Shown here in pieces: positions 7,632-15,004 of a stretch of 30,569 nt of DNA (position 1 is its first letter; every line of letters starts with the position of its first letter). The stretch covers positions 1 to 30,569 of the forward strand of contig USHA01000014.1 in the NCBI GenBank assembly GCA_900554325.1, in the 5' to 3' direction. A program made the position numbers and the translations under genes. The stretch comes from an uncultured Collinsella sp. Its GTDB lineage: Bacteria; Actinomycetota; Coriobacteriia; Coriobacteriales; Coriobacteriaceae. Under the pieces are notes generated by a model. That model saw only the letters and a list, made by a program, of their open reading frames with translations, was not told the origin of the DNA and did no database searches.

Positions 7632-9014
7632 TTAGCGGGCTGTCGCTTTGGCTTTGGTGGCGCGATAGGTGCGTGCCGGGTGGCAGAGTAATACCGCCAC
7701 GACCATAAAGAACGCCGTGGTGCCCAGGCTGATGGGGTAGACCATCATGATGTTCGCAAAGGTGCGGAAGTGCGGGAACACGCAGAACACCCAATAGAAG
7801 CGGATGCCGCAGACACAGATCATGGTGATGAGGGCGGGCATGAGCGAGATGCCAAAGCCGCGCAGGTAGCCGGACATGTTTTCGTAGAACATGCTAAAAG
7901 CGTACGCCGGGAAGATCGAGCACACGCGGATATAGCCGATCGAGACGATGTTGGGATCGCTGTTGAACAGCGATAGGATCTCGCGCCCCAGACCGACAAT
8001 AACGATAATCGTGGTGAGTGCAACGATACCGCCTTCGACCAGACAGACCTTAAGCGTTTTGGTGCAGCGGTCGATCTGGCGGGCACCGTGGTTTTGTCCC
8101 ACAAAGGTGGTGCAAGCCTGGCTAAAGCTGTTGAGCAGGTTATAGCACACGTATTCCAGACTCATGGCGGCGCTCGATGCGGCCATGACCTCGGTGCCCA
8201 GACTGTTGATGGCGGACTGGATGATGATGTTGGCGACGGCAAAGACGGCGCTTTGGATGCCGGCGGGCAGGCCGATCTTGACGATGCGCTTGAGGGCGAC
8301 GGGGTCGATAGCCAGGTCACGCGGGGTGACGCGGACGACGGAGTCGGTCTTGAGCAGGCGGATAAAGAGCGTGGCGGCGCTGACGGTATAGGCGATGGCG
8401 GTGGCGATGGCGACGCCCGCGACGCCCCAGTGAAGTACGGGGACAAAGATGAGGTCCAGGCCAATGTTGAGGACGGTGGACACGGCAAGCGCCTGCAGCG
8501 GCATGCGGGTGATGCCGACGGAGCGGAAGATCGCGGCCTCAAAGTTGTAGAGCAAGATTGAGGGCAGGCTGAGCAAAAAGACGCGCAGGTAGAGCGAGGC
8601 GAGCGGCATGGTTTCGGCGGGAACGTTGAGCGCGGCGAGCATGGGCTCGGCAAAGATCTCGCCCAGCGCGATGACGACAAAGCCCACGAGCGCCATTAAA
8701 ATCGAGGTATGGACGGCGCGTTTGACCATGTTCTGATCGTTGCGGCCGATAGCGTTGGCGATGACCACGTTGGAGCCAAGCGACATGCCTATAAAAAGGT
8801 TGAGCATAAGACTGGTAAGCGGAACATTGGAGCCGACCGCCGCCATGGCGAGGGTTCCCTGGTCGCCCGAGAAGTTACCGATGATGACCGTGGCGATGAG
8901 GTTCGACAGCTGCTCCAAGATGCTCGTGGCGGCCACGGGGAAGGCGAACAGGGGAATATTGCGCCATAGCGAGCCGGTGGTCATGTCAATGTGCTTAGAT
9001 GCGGTGTCTGCCAT
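7632..9014 (-). CDS. MATE-family multidrug/metabolite exporter
   Basis: A 460-residue membrane protein with about twelve hydrophobic segments in two homologous halves, as expected for MATE exporters. The N-terminal half starts LWRNIPLFAFPVAATSILEQLSN. The ATVIIGNFSGDQGTLAMAAVGSN stretch is the conserved first-repeat loop, and SFSQACTTFVGQNHGA is its counterpart in the second repeat. MATE proteins export cationic drugs or metabolites against Na+ or H+ gradients. The ATG at 9012-9014 has only a weak GAGAG ribosome site. No better start is visible, since an internal ATG near 8984 has none. It ends 26 bp from the convergent LysR gene. Substrate is unknown. Confidence 0.9.
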   Translation of the reverse strand: MADTASKHIDMTTGSLWRNIPLFAFPVAATSILEQLSNLIATVIIGNFSGDQGTLAMAAVGSNVPLTSLMLNLFIGMSLGSNVVIANAIGRNDQNMVKRAVHTSILMALVGFVVIALGEIFAEPMLAALNVPAETMPLASLYLRVFLLSLPSILLYNFEAAIFRSVGITRMPLQALAVSTVLNIGLDLIFVPVLHWGVAGVAIATAIAYTVSAATLFIRLLKTDSVVRVTPRDLAIDPVALKRIVKIGLPAGIQSAVFAVANIIIQSAINSLGTEVMAASSAAMSLEYVCYNLLNSFSQACTTFVGQNHGARQIDRCTKTLKVCLVEGGIVALTTIIVIVGLGREILSLFNSDPNIVSIGYIRVCSIFPAYAFSMFYENMSGYLRGFGISLMPALITMICVCGIRFYWVFCVFPHFRTFANIMMVYPISLGTTAFFMVVAVLLCHPARTYRATKAKATAR

Positions 9015-9082
9015 ACGCTCTCAATCTCTAATATGCTCTTTCGTGCTTATTTGCGCAGACGATGATACTCCTAATGCAGCCA

Positions 9083-9115
9083 GCCGGCACGTAGGGACGT
9101 TCCTTTTCTGCCGGC
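9083..9115 (+). repeat. 33-bp GGGAC hairpin element, copy A
   Basis: GCCGGCA at 9083-9089 pairs with TGCCGGC at 9109-9115. The core GGGACGT starts at position 12 of the 33-bp unit, as in the other copies, but is less perfect. A second GGGGACACTCC core follows at about 9120-9130 without a matching arm. It lies in the 190-bp gap between the divergent MATE and RlmA genes. Confidence 0.65.
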
Positions 9116-9205
9116 AGCTGGGGACACTCCTTGTCTCTTCTATGACTAGGTGGGGAAGGCGTGCGACAATGGTGGGCGTTGTGTTGTTCGCGCTAAGGAG
9201 TTGCC

Positions 9206-10021
9206 ATGTTGTTGTGTCCCGTTTGCCATGAACCGTTGGTGGACGACGAGCGCGGTGCTGCATGCGCGGGCGGACACCGGTTTGACCGTGCGCGCGAGGG
9301 CTATCTATATCTGCTGCGCTCGTCCAAGAGCGGCGACTCCATGGGCGATCCCAAGTCGCAAGCGCGCAGCCGTCGCGACTTTCTGAACCGCGGTTACTAT
9401 GCGCCGTTGCGCGATGCGATGGTCGAGCTGGTGCGCGAGCGGGTGTCTGGTCGTGCCGCGTCAACGAACTGCCCCATGACGTTGCTCGATATTTGCTGTG
9501 GCGAGGGCTACTACACCAGCGCCATGGGCGCGGTATCGGGCGTAGATGCTTACGGGTTCGACTTGGGCAAGGAGATGGTGCGCCTGGCTGCCAAGCGCGG
9601 CGATGCGACCTACTTCGTGGCCAACATGAAGGACATCCCCGTGGCGGACGGCGCCTTCGATATGGTGACCGAGCTCTTCGCTCCCTTTAACGAGCGTGAG
9701 TTTGCCCGCGTGCTGGCGCCCGAGGGCTCGCTCTACACCGTGGTGCCGGGTGCTCGGCATCTGTTTGGCCTCAAGGAGGTGCTCTACGACACGCCGTACC
9801 TTAACGATGAGAAGCTGCCGAAGACCACCGAGCTCGAGTTAGTCGGAACGCAGCGGGTATCTGCGAATATTACGCTTCAGACCCAGGCCGATATCGAGGC
9901 GGTGTTCCAGATGACGCCGTACTACTATCGCACACGCCCTGCCGACAAAGAGCGCCTGGCAAATTTGGATACCCTTCAAACCGACATCGACTTCATCATC
10001 GCCGAGTACCGCCACAGCTAA
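9206..10021 (+). CDS. rlmA: RlmA-like 23S rRNA (guanine-N1) methyltransferase
   Basis: A 271-residue SAM-dependent methyltransferase of the RlmA (RrmA/TlrB) family, which methylates a guanine in the hairpin-35 region of 23S rRNA. The N-terminus has the family zinc-binding set Cys4, Cys7, Cys20 and His24. FDRAREGYLYLL and GDSMGDPKSQARSRRDFL follow, close to the conserved segments around the linker. The SAM motif LLDICCGEGYY lies at about residues 92-102. The start has AAGGAG upstream. Members can modulate sensitivity to macrolides such as tylosin or to thiopeptides, but the housekeeping role is more likely. Whether the target is G745 or G748 cannot be told here. Confidence 0.88.
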   Translation: MLLCPVCHEPLVDDERGAACAGGHRFDRAREGYLYLLRSSKSGDSMGDPKSQARSRRDFLNRGYYAPLRDAMVELVRERVSGRAASTNCPMTLLDICCGEGYYTSAMGAVSGVDAYGFDLGKEMVRLAAKRGDATYFVANMKDIPVADGAFDMVTELFAPFNEREFARVLAPEGSLYTVVPGARHLFGLKEVLYDTPYLNDEKLPKTTELELVGTQRVSANITLQTQADIEAVFQMTPYYYRTRPADKERLANLDTLQTDIDFIIAEYRHS

Positions 10022-10024
10022 CAA

Positions 10025-10057
10025 CCTGCCAAAAAGGGACAGGTTTATTTTGGTAGG
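10025..10057 (+). repeat. 33-bp GGGACAG hairpin element, copy B
   Basis: Left arm CCTGCCAAAA at 10025-10034 pairs with TTTTGGTAGG at 10048-10057 with one G-T pair. The core GGGACAG occupies positions 12-18 of the unit. It starts 3 bp after the rlmA stop codon. Apart from one base it is identical to copy G at 26103. Confidence 0.85.
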
Positions 10058-10075
10058 TTTTATCTGGGCAAACGT

Positions 10076-10113
10076 AAAGGGCCGACCGCGGAGATGCGCG
10101 ATCGGCCCTTTTT
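10076..10113 (+). terminator. Intrinsic terminator after rlmA
   Basis: AAAGGGCCGA at 10076-10085 pairs with TCGGCCCTTT at 10102-10111 and continues into a T-run. Because the arms carry A- and T-runs it can end transcripts from both sides, serving rlmA and the convergent membrane-protein gene. Confidence 0.85.
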
Positions 10114-10149
10114 AGTTGCTTGGCTGCAGGGAGCTGTGGGGGCAGGTGC

Positions 10150-10551
10150 CTACAGACGATCCTTGTTCTCGGCCTTAACGTCGTGTGCCTGCTGAACAAA
10201 GAACAGGTCGTACACCACGATGACAAAGGCGCCATAGTTTATGGCGTCGCCGCCAAACGCGGGAAGCGTGAGCACCGCCTGGGCAAGCGTGGCGACTGCA
10301 GCAACGATACCGAGCTTAAACGCGCCGTCAACCTGCGAAGGCTTGTTGGCACCCTTGATGCCCGCAACGCCTGCGGCGAGATCGATGAGGCCCTTGGCGA
10401 TAATCACGGCCGCGGCGAGCATGGCGTTCGATCCGTAGGTGGACTCGAGCTTGCCGGTCGCGATGCCGGCGATTCCAATGACGAGACTGGCGATGCCCAG
10501 AACAAAATAAATCAGGGCAAGGATTTTGAGAGTCTTGCGAGTGAAGCTCAT
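10150..10551 (-). CDS. Small membrane protein of unknown function
   Basis: A 133-residue protein with four hydrophobic segments: LALIYFVLGIASLVIGIAG near the N-terminus, AMLAAAVIIAKGLIDLAAGVAG, a third around GIVAAVATLAQAVL, and GAFVIVVYDLFFV. It ends with a charged tail (HDVKAENKDRL). The ATG at 10549-10551 is chosen because GAAAGGACC lies upstream. A longer frame to 10620 has no ribosome site. The family is not recognised; the topology resembles small four-helix membrane proteins common in Coriobacteriia and Firmicutes. It is monocistronic and faces the rlmA terminator. Confidence 0.8.
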   Translation of the reverse strand: MSFTRKTLKILALIYFVLGIASLVIGIAGIATGKLESTYGSNAMLAAAVIIAKGLIDLAAGVAGIKGANKPSQVDGAFKLGIVAAVATLAQAVLTLPAFGGDAINYGAFVIVVYDLFFVQQAHDVKAENKDRL

Positions 10552-10778
10552 GGCTGGTCCTTTCGATACGAGTACGCCAACCTGGCGCACCCTTTGTGCT
10601 GCACATATGGTGAAGCACATTGTAGTTCAACGCGGCGATGCATGCGCCTGAAAGCGACTCTTGCCTGTGCGGCCCAACCTTTCAAAAAGGAAAGCTGGGC
10701 GTAAGCAAAATCGATGGCAGCGTATGCGCGGCGCTGCGATGATGGGGCCATGGCAAGAGCTGGACCGAAGGAGGGGCC

Positions 10779-10922
10779 ATGATGTACGGGGCCAAGCAAG
10801 TGCGCGAGCCGCGTTCGTTAGGAAGGCGTATGGGCGATTCCGTGATCGCTGCCGTGTGCACGGGATTGATGGCGGTGCTTTGCATTGGGATGCTGTGGAC
10901 CATGTCGCATGTGGGACAATAA
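10779..10922 (+). CDS. 47-residue single-pass membrane protein
   Basis: A short frame starts at ATG ATG (10779/10782), preceded by the near-ideal ribosome site GAAGGAGGGG at 10768-10777 if initiation is at the second ATG. The product has a basic N-terminus (MMYGAKQVREPRSLGRRMGD). One hydrophobic helix of about 20 residues follows (SVIAAVCTGLMAVLCIGMLW) and then a short tail ending HVGQ. Positive-inside rules predict a cytoplasmic N-terminus. It sits 63 bp upstream of the RsmJ-like gene on the same strand and may share its transcript. No family is recognised. Confidence 0.55.
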   Translation: MMYGAKQVREPRSLGRRMGDSVIAAVCTGLMAVLCIGMLWTMSHVGQ

Positions 10923-10985
10923 CGGACGGTTGGGTGCTGGCATAAACGGCGCTCACGTATTCGTTTTGCTTGTTAAGGAGTGTCC

Positions 10986-11690
10986 ATGGGCGTCGTCGAT
11001 CCCTTTTCTGTTGCTCGGGCCGCGGGGCTTGAGCTGACCGGGAAGTCCGAGGGCCTCACGCTCACCGACGGCACGATGGAGCTGCGTGCCGATTTTGGCC
11101 GCATGCTTCCGCGGCTCAAGCAGGGTCGTCTGCAGCAGGAGCTGCTGGTGAAGGCCGCGCGCGCGAAAGGCGTTGAGCATCCGTGGGCAGTCGATGCCAC
11201 GGCAGGTTTTGGCGAGGATTCGCTGCTGCTGGCGGCCGCGGGCTTTACCGTCGATCTGTATGAACAGGATTGCGTGATCGCGGCGCTCCTCAAGGATGCT
11301 TTGGATCGCGCGGCAGATGATCCGGCGCTTGCGGCTGCCGTGGCGCGCATGCGCTTACATGCGGGCGAGGATAGCATTGCCGGCCTTCGCCATACAGCCG
11401 AGCTGATCGGGCAGGACGAGCTCACCGCTCCCGACGTGGTGTATCTGGACCCCATGTTTCCCGAGCGCACCAAGAGCGCGGCGGTGAAAAAGAAGTTTCA
11501 ACTTTTGCACCATCTGGAACAGCCGTGCGCCGATGAGGAGACGCTGGTCGAAGCTGCGCTTGCGGCGCGGCCGCGCAAGGTCGTTATCAAGCGGCCGGTG
11601 AAGGGGCCGCTGCTTGCCGGCGTTAAGCCGAGCTATCAGCTTGCGGGCAAGGCCGTCCGCTACGACGTTTTGGTGCCGCCGCGTCCGTAG
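10986..11690 (+). CDS. rsmJ: RsmJ-like 16S rRNA (guanine-N2) methyltransferase
   Basis: A 234-residue SAM-dependent methyltransferase of the RsmJ (YhiQ/DUF548) family, which in E. coli methylates G1516 of 16S rRNA. The SAM-binding strand reads VDATAGFGEDSLLLA. The family hallmark VYLDPMFPERTKSA contains the catalytic-type DPMFP motif. KKKFQLLHHL and the late KVVIKRPVKG are also typical. TTAAGGAG lies just before the ATG at 10986; an in-frame GTG six bases earlier overlaps the ribosome site and is rejected. Family members are better known from Proteobacteria, so exact orthology is less certain than the fold and likely rRNA target. Confidence 0.85.
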   Translation: MGVVDPFSVARAAGLELTGKSEGLTLTDGTMELRADFGRMLPRLKQGRLQQELLVKAARAKGVEHPWAVDATAGFGEDSLLLAAAGFTVDLYEQDCVIAALLKDALDRAADDPALAAAVARMRLHAGEDSIAGLRHTAELIGQDELTAPDVVYLDPMFPERTKSAAVKKKFQLLHHLEQPCADEETLVEAALAARPRKVVIKRPVKGPLLAGVKPSYQLAGKAVRYDVLVPPRP

Positions 11691-11738
11691 CTTCCGCACG
11701 ATGGCTGGCGCTTCGCCAGTGCCGTGCCGATGCGGGGT

Positions 11739-12035
11739 CTATTTCCAAGGGTGCGACGTCAGGTGCCAGCCGCCGCAGTATTCGCATTTGTAGCAGGACA
11801 GGCCGCGCCGTCCGCGGTTTTCGCAGTCGGCCATAACGGCCTCTGCCTCGGCGCGCGTGTCGTAACGGTTTTTGCGTTCGCACGACTTGTAGCGCCAGGC
11901 TTCATCGCGCTCGGCGTCTAGTGCGTCGCGGCGCTCGTCCTCGCGCGCAAACAGGTCGCCCATATCGCCGCCGGTGGCAGCGCCCAAAAACTCGCTTTTG
12001 GCTTTTGACCAGGCGGCTCGCTTTTTGCTCCCCAT
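11739..12035 (-). CDS. Small Cys-rich protein with C-terminal zinc-ribbon-like motif
   Basis: A 98-residue hydrophilic protein. The N-terminal half is charged and probably helical (FAREDERRDALDAERDEAW). The C-terminal half holds Cys52, Cys71, Cys81, Cys84, Cys87 and His91 in a CYKCEYCGGWHLT context. This looks like a small zinc-ribbon of the kind found in phage-derived and nucleic-acid-binding proteins. The CERKNRYDTRAEAEAV segment resembles other short proteins with a KxxYxTxxEA stretch before a zinc knuckle. The ATG at 12033-12035 is preferred, with GGAGAGGAG about 10 bases upstream. It is divergent from the GNAT gene. Function is not assigned. Confidence 0.75.
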   Translation of the reverse strand: MGSKKRAAWSKAKSEFLGAATGGDMGDLFAREDERRDALDAERDEAWRYKSCERKNRYDTRAEAEAVMADCENRGRRGLSCYKCEYCGGWHLTSHPWK

Positions 12036-12059
12036 CTGCTTCGCGCTCCTCTCCAAACG

Positions 12060-12091
12060 TTGGTATCATTGCTCAATCAAAGTGATACCAA
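12060..12091. promoter_or_regulatory. Inverted repeat in divergent promoter region
   Basis: TTGGTATCA at 12060-12068 is exactly mirrored by TGATACCAA at 12083-12091, with a 14-bp spacer. It lies between the divergent Cys-rich protein and acetyltransferase genes, 22 bp before the acetyltransferase start. The geometry suits a dimeric regulator spanning two helical turns. The binding protein is unknown. Confidence 0.5.
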
Positions 12092-12112
12092 TAAACGTGA
12101 GGTCGCCGCGTG

Positions 12113-12601
12113 ATGATCAGAAAAACCCTCGATACCGACATTCCCGCCGTCATGGCTATCTATGACGCGGCCCGCGCCTTTATGCGCGCGCATGGCAACG
12201 CCACGCAGTGGCCCGAGGGCACGCCTTCGGCCGAGCAGCTGGCTGCCGATATTGCCGCTGGTGGCAGTTACGTGTGCGAAGTCGACGGCCGCGTGGTGGC
12301 GACGTTTGCCTTTTTACCGGGTCCGGACGAGTGCTATGACGTGATTGAGGACGGTCAATGGCGCAGCGACACTCCGTATGCCGTGCTGCATCGCGTGGCA
12401 TCCGACGGCACCGCGCACGGTATCGCGGCGGCGATGTTTGCCTTTGCCAAGGAATGCGCCGACCATCTGCGTATTGACACGCACGAGGACAACTTGCCCA
12501 TGCAGGGCGCCATCGCCAAGGCGGGGTTCGAGCGTGTCGGTATCGTCTATGTGTCCGACGGCACGGCGCGTGTCGCGTTTGATTGGCTGCGCGAGGCGTA
12601 G
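12113..12601 (+). CDS. GNAT-family N-acetyltransferase
   Basis: A 162-residue GCN5-related acetyltransferase. The N-terminal strand IRKTLDTDIPAVMAIYDAAR is typical. The central strand YVCEVDGRVVATFAF follows. The acetyl-CoA-binding region near GTAHGIAAAMFAFAKE is shorter than the usual Q/RxxGxG/A signature. The C-terminal NLPMQGAIAKAGFERVGI matches GNAT motif B. Such proteins acetylate amines of small molecules or proteins; the substrate is unknown. The start could be GTG at 12110 or ATG at 12113. GAGGT lies upstream of both and the ATG is listed. The terminator at 12641 ends the transcript. Confidence 0.85.
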   Translation: MIRKTLDTDIPAVMAIYDAARAFMRAHGNATQWPEGTPSAEQLAADIAAGGSYVCEVDGRVVATFAFLPGPDECYDVIEDGQWRSDTPYAVLHRVASDGTAHGIAAAMFAFAKECADHLRIDTHEDNLPMQGAIAKAGFERVGIVYVSDGTARVAFDWLREA

Positions 12602-12640
12602 GAGCCAAGGCACGTATCATCACCCAGCTCAAATAAAAAA

Positions 12641-12663
12641 TGGCCCCGAGTGGGGCCATTTTT
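12641..12663 (+). terminator. Intrinsic terminator after the acetyltransferase gene
   Basis: TGGCCCC at 12641-12647 pairs with GGGGCCA at 12652-12658 around a GAGT loop, followed by TTTTT. An A-run precedes the stem, so it can act in both directions. Confidence 0.9.
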
Positions 12664-12699
12664 GGTAAAACGCGTCGTTGTGGGACTCGCATTGTTACC

Positions 12700-12838
12700 G
12701 CCCCAGATGAACCCGGGCAGACAAAAAGGGGAGGTGCCGGCTTTCGCAAGGCGCGAACCTACGAAAATCGCCGCGCGGCAACGCGGGGCGATGAGCTCGG
12801 TCGGGGGATAGGGCCCGCTTCGCCCACCGGCCCGTAAA
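12700..12838. other. Structured intergenic DNA upstream of the TetM-like GTPase
   Basis: There is no convincing gene between 12664 and 12907, but the sequence is rich in stems. TCGCCGCGCG at 12768-12777 and CGCGGGGCGA at 12782-12791 form a long stem with a GCAA tetraloop and one G-G mismatch. Weaker pairings are CGGTCGGG (12798-12805) with CCCACCG (12823-12829), and AGGT (12732-12735) with ACCT (12757-12760). It could be a 5' leader or a small RNA on either strand. I tried to match it to SRP RNA, RNase P, tmRNA, T-box and common riboswitch consensus motifs and failed. Confidence 0.3.
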
Positions 12839-12907
12839 TTGTATCATCCAGTGTGGAGCGTGAACGCCCGTTGCCGCGTGCGATGGGCTTGCAATAAGAG
12901 GAGAGCC

Positions 12908-14911
12908 ATGTCGAAGCAAGCGGTCGTTGGAATCTTGGCGCATGTCGATGCCGGCAAGACCACGTTGGCCGAGGCCATGCTGTTCAACGCGGGCCGCATT
13001 CGCAAGCGTGGCCGCGTGGACGATGGCGATTCGCATCTGGACACTAACACGATCGAGCGCGAGCGCGGCATCACGATTTTCTCGTCGCAGGCCGTGCTCG
13101 ACCACGGCGATACCCACGTCATGCTCGTGGATGCTCCCGGCCATGTCGATTTTTCTGCCGAGGCGGAGCGCACACTGCGTGCCCTGGACTACGCGATTCT
13201 GGTGGTGGGCGCCAACGATGGCGTGCAGGGGCACACCGAAACCCTGTGGCGCCTGCTTGCACGCTATGACATCCCGACGTTCATCTTCATCAACAAGATC
13301 GATTTGGAGAATCCCGGCCGCGATGTTTTGCTGGCACAACTCGGGCAGCGTCTTTCCGAGGGCGGCCTGGATGCCAACGAGCTGCTGGCGGGCGGCGCCG
13401 TTCAGGAGGACGCTGCTGCGTTGGACGAAGCGGCGCTCGAGGAGTTTCTTGAAGCGGGTGAGCTTTCTGTCGCAACGCTGTCGCGCATGGTTGCCGAGCG
13501 CAAGCTCTTTCCCTGCTTTGCCGGCTCGGCGCTCAAGGACCAAGGCGTTGACGAGCTACTGGATGGTATATGCGCGCTGATGCGTGAGCAGGCGTGGCTC
13601 CCGGAGTTTGCCGCGCGCGTCTATCGTGTCAGCCGCGGGGATCGTGGCGAGCGCTTGGCTTGGGTTAAAGTGACCGGCGGCACGCTGCGCGCAAAACAGA
13701 TGATCAGCGGGCATTCCAGTGCCGAGGCGTGGGAACAGAAGGTCGATCAGGTGCGCATCTATAACGGCGAGAAGTATGAGCTTGCCCAAGAAGTTGCTGC
13801 TGGCGGTATTTGCGCCGTGACGGGTCTTGCGCACGTTCGCCCAGGGGACGCCCTGGGCACGGAGCCCGCGGGCGATGCGCCCGTCATCGCTCCGGTCCTC
13901 ACCTATACGGTGCTGCCGGGCGAACACGACGTTCATGCGGTGTTTAAAGCGCTGAGTGAGTTGGCGGACGAAGATCCCATGCTCGGCGTAAGCTGGAATA
14001 CGCATCTTGAGCAGATCCATTTGCAGTTGATGGGCGCCGTGCAACTCGAGGTCGTGCAGCGGGTGTTGGCCGATCGCTTTGGCCTTTCGGTTGCGTTTGA
14101 GCCCGGCGGCATTCTCTATAAGGAGACTATTTCGCGGCCGGTCGAGGGCGTGGGCCACTTTGAGCCGCTGCGCCACTATGCCGAGGTGCATCTGCGCCTG
14201 GAGCCGTTGCCAGCGGGTTCGGGCGTGCAGTTTGGCACCGTGACCTCGACCGACGAGCTCGATCTTAACTGGCAGCGTTTGGCACTCACCAACGCTATGG
14301 AGCGCGACCACCTGGGCGTGCTGACGGGCTCGCCCATCACCGATGTGCGCATTACGCTCACGGGCGGCCGCGCGCATGCCAAACACACCGAGGGCGGCGA
14401 TTTTCGCCAGGCCACGTATCGCGCGATTCGCCAGGGTTTGATGCAGGCGCGCGAGGTCGGCGCAGACGTGTTGCTGGAGCCGTGGTACCACTTTGAGCTC
14501 GAGGTGCCGGGGGAGTGCGTGGGCCGGGCGTTGTCAGATGCCACACGCATGGGTGCCGAGTACGAGCCGCCGACGATGGCGGGAGACCGAGCGAAGCTTG
14601 TGGGTCGCGTGCCGGCATCCGAGGTGCAGGATTACGCGCTGGAGGTGGCTGCCTACACGAGCGGGCGCGGTCATCTGTACCTGGAGTTCGCCGGTTATGC
14701 GGCTTGCCATGATGCCGAGCGCGTAATCGAGACGGCCGCCTATGAGCCCGAGGCCGATCTGCCCAACACGCCCGACTCGGTCTTTTGCTCTCACGGCGCC
14801 GGCTACACGGTCAAATGGTATGACGTGCCCGCCGCAGCGCACGTAAAGATCGATCCCGCCACCTTCCGTCCCTGGCGAGCAGCAGACGCCGAGTTTTTCG
14901 GCCACATGTGA
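12908..14911 (+). CDS. TetM/EF-G-like translational GTPase
   Basis: A 667-residue translation-factor GTPase of the ribosomal-protection superfamily. G1 AHVDAGKT is at residues 11-18, G2 RGITI at 53-57, G3 DAPGH at 75-79, G4 NKID at 129-132 and G5 GSAL at 207-210. EF-G-like domains II-V follow. Domain IV is recognisable near 470-530 and ends in LLEPWYHFEL. The loop that carries the YSPVS-type tip in Tet(M)/Tet(O) reads HTEGGDF (493-499) instead. Tetracycline resistance is therefore not predicted; a chromosomal ribosome-rescue or elongation role is more likely. AGAGGAG precedes the ATG at 12908. An in-frame ATG at 12839 has no ribosome site. The stop codon lies inside a hairpin element. Confidence 0.88.
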   Translation: MSKQAVVGILAHVDAGKTTLAEAMLFNAGRIRKRGRVDDGDSHLDTNTIERERGITIFSSQAVLDHGDTHVMLVDAPGHVDFSAEAERTLRALDYAILVVGANDGVQGHTETLWRLLARYDIPTFIFINKIDLENPGRDVLLAQLGQRLSEGGLDANELLAGGAVQEDAAALDEAALEEFLEAGELSVATLSRMVAERKLFPCFAGSALKDQGVDELLDGICALMREQAWLPEFAARVYRVSRGDRGERLAWVKVTGGTLRAKQMISGHSSAEAWEQKVDQVRIYNGEKYELAQEVAAGGICAVTGLAHVRPGDALGTEPAGDAPVIAPVLTYTVLPGEHDVHAVFKALSELADEDPMLGVSWNTHLEQIHLQLMGAVQLEVVQRVLADRFGLSVAFEPGGILYKETISRPVEGVGHFEPLRHYAEVHLRLEPLPAGSGVQFGTVTSTDELDLNWQRLALTNAMERDHLGVLTGSPITDVRITLTGGRAHAKHTEGGDFRQATYRAIRQGLMQAREVGADVLLEPWYHFELEVPGECVGRALSDATRMGAEYEPPTMAGDRAKLVGRVPASEVQDYALEVAAYTSGRGHLYLEFAGYAACHDAERVIETAAYEPEADLPNTPDSVFCSHGAGYTVKWYDVPAAAHVKIDPATFRPWRAADAEFFGHM

Positions 14912-14937
14912 CAAAGAGACAGCCCCTTTGTCACATG
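14905..14937 (+). repeat. 33-bp GGGACAG-type hairpin element, copy C
   Basis: CATGTGACAAAG at 14905-14916 pairs perfectly with CTTTGTCACATG at 14926-14937. The core is GAGACAG, one base off consensus, at positions 12-18. The TGA stop of the TetM-like gene (14909-14911) lies inside the left arm. It may act as a 3' transcript hairpin for that gene. Confidence 0.85.
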
Positions 14938-14940
14938 CTA

Positions 14941-14971
14941 TTGGTATAACTCAGTATAAGTTGGTATAACT
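14941..14971 (+). promoter_or_regulatory. Phased GTATAA repeats upstream of AAA+ ATPase
   Basis: GTATAA occurs at 14944, 14954 and 14964, exactly 10 bp apart, within a larger direct repeat of TTGGTATAACT (14941-14951 and 14961-14971). The last copy lies 41 bp before the ATPase start. One copy may be the -10 box; the helical phasing also suggests a regulator binding one face of the DNA. This is inference. Confidence 0.4.
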
Positions 14972-15004
14972 GTTACCAGGGTTTGCCAATCCGAGGAGGC
15001 CGAC

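Noticed and set aside
12707..12811. Attenuator leader peptide upstream of the TetM-like gene
   Set aside because: A 34-codon frame exists, but it has no ribosome site and a composition expected of GC-rich noncoding DNA.
12664..12907. SRP RNA, RNase P RNA, T-box or tmRNA
   Set aside because: None of the conserved core motifs of these RNAs could be found on either strand.
12908..14911. Tetracycline resistance gene
   Set aside because: The domain IV tip lacks the resistance-type loop and the context is chromosomal, without mobile genes.
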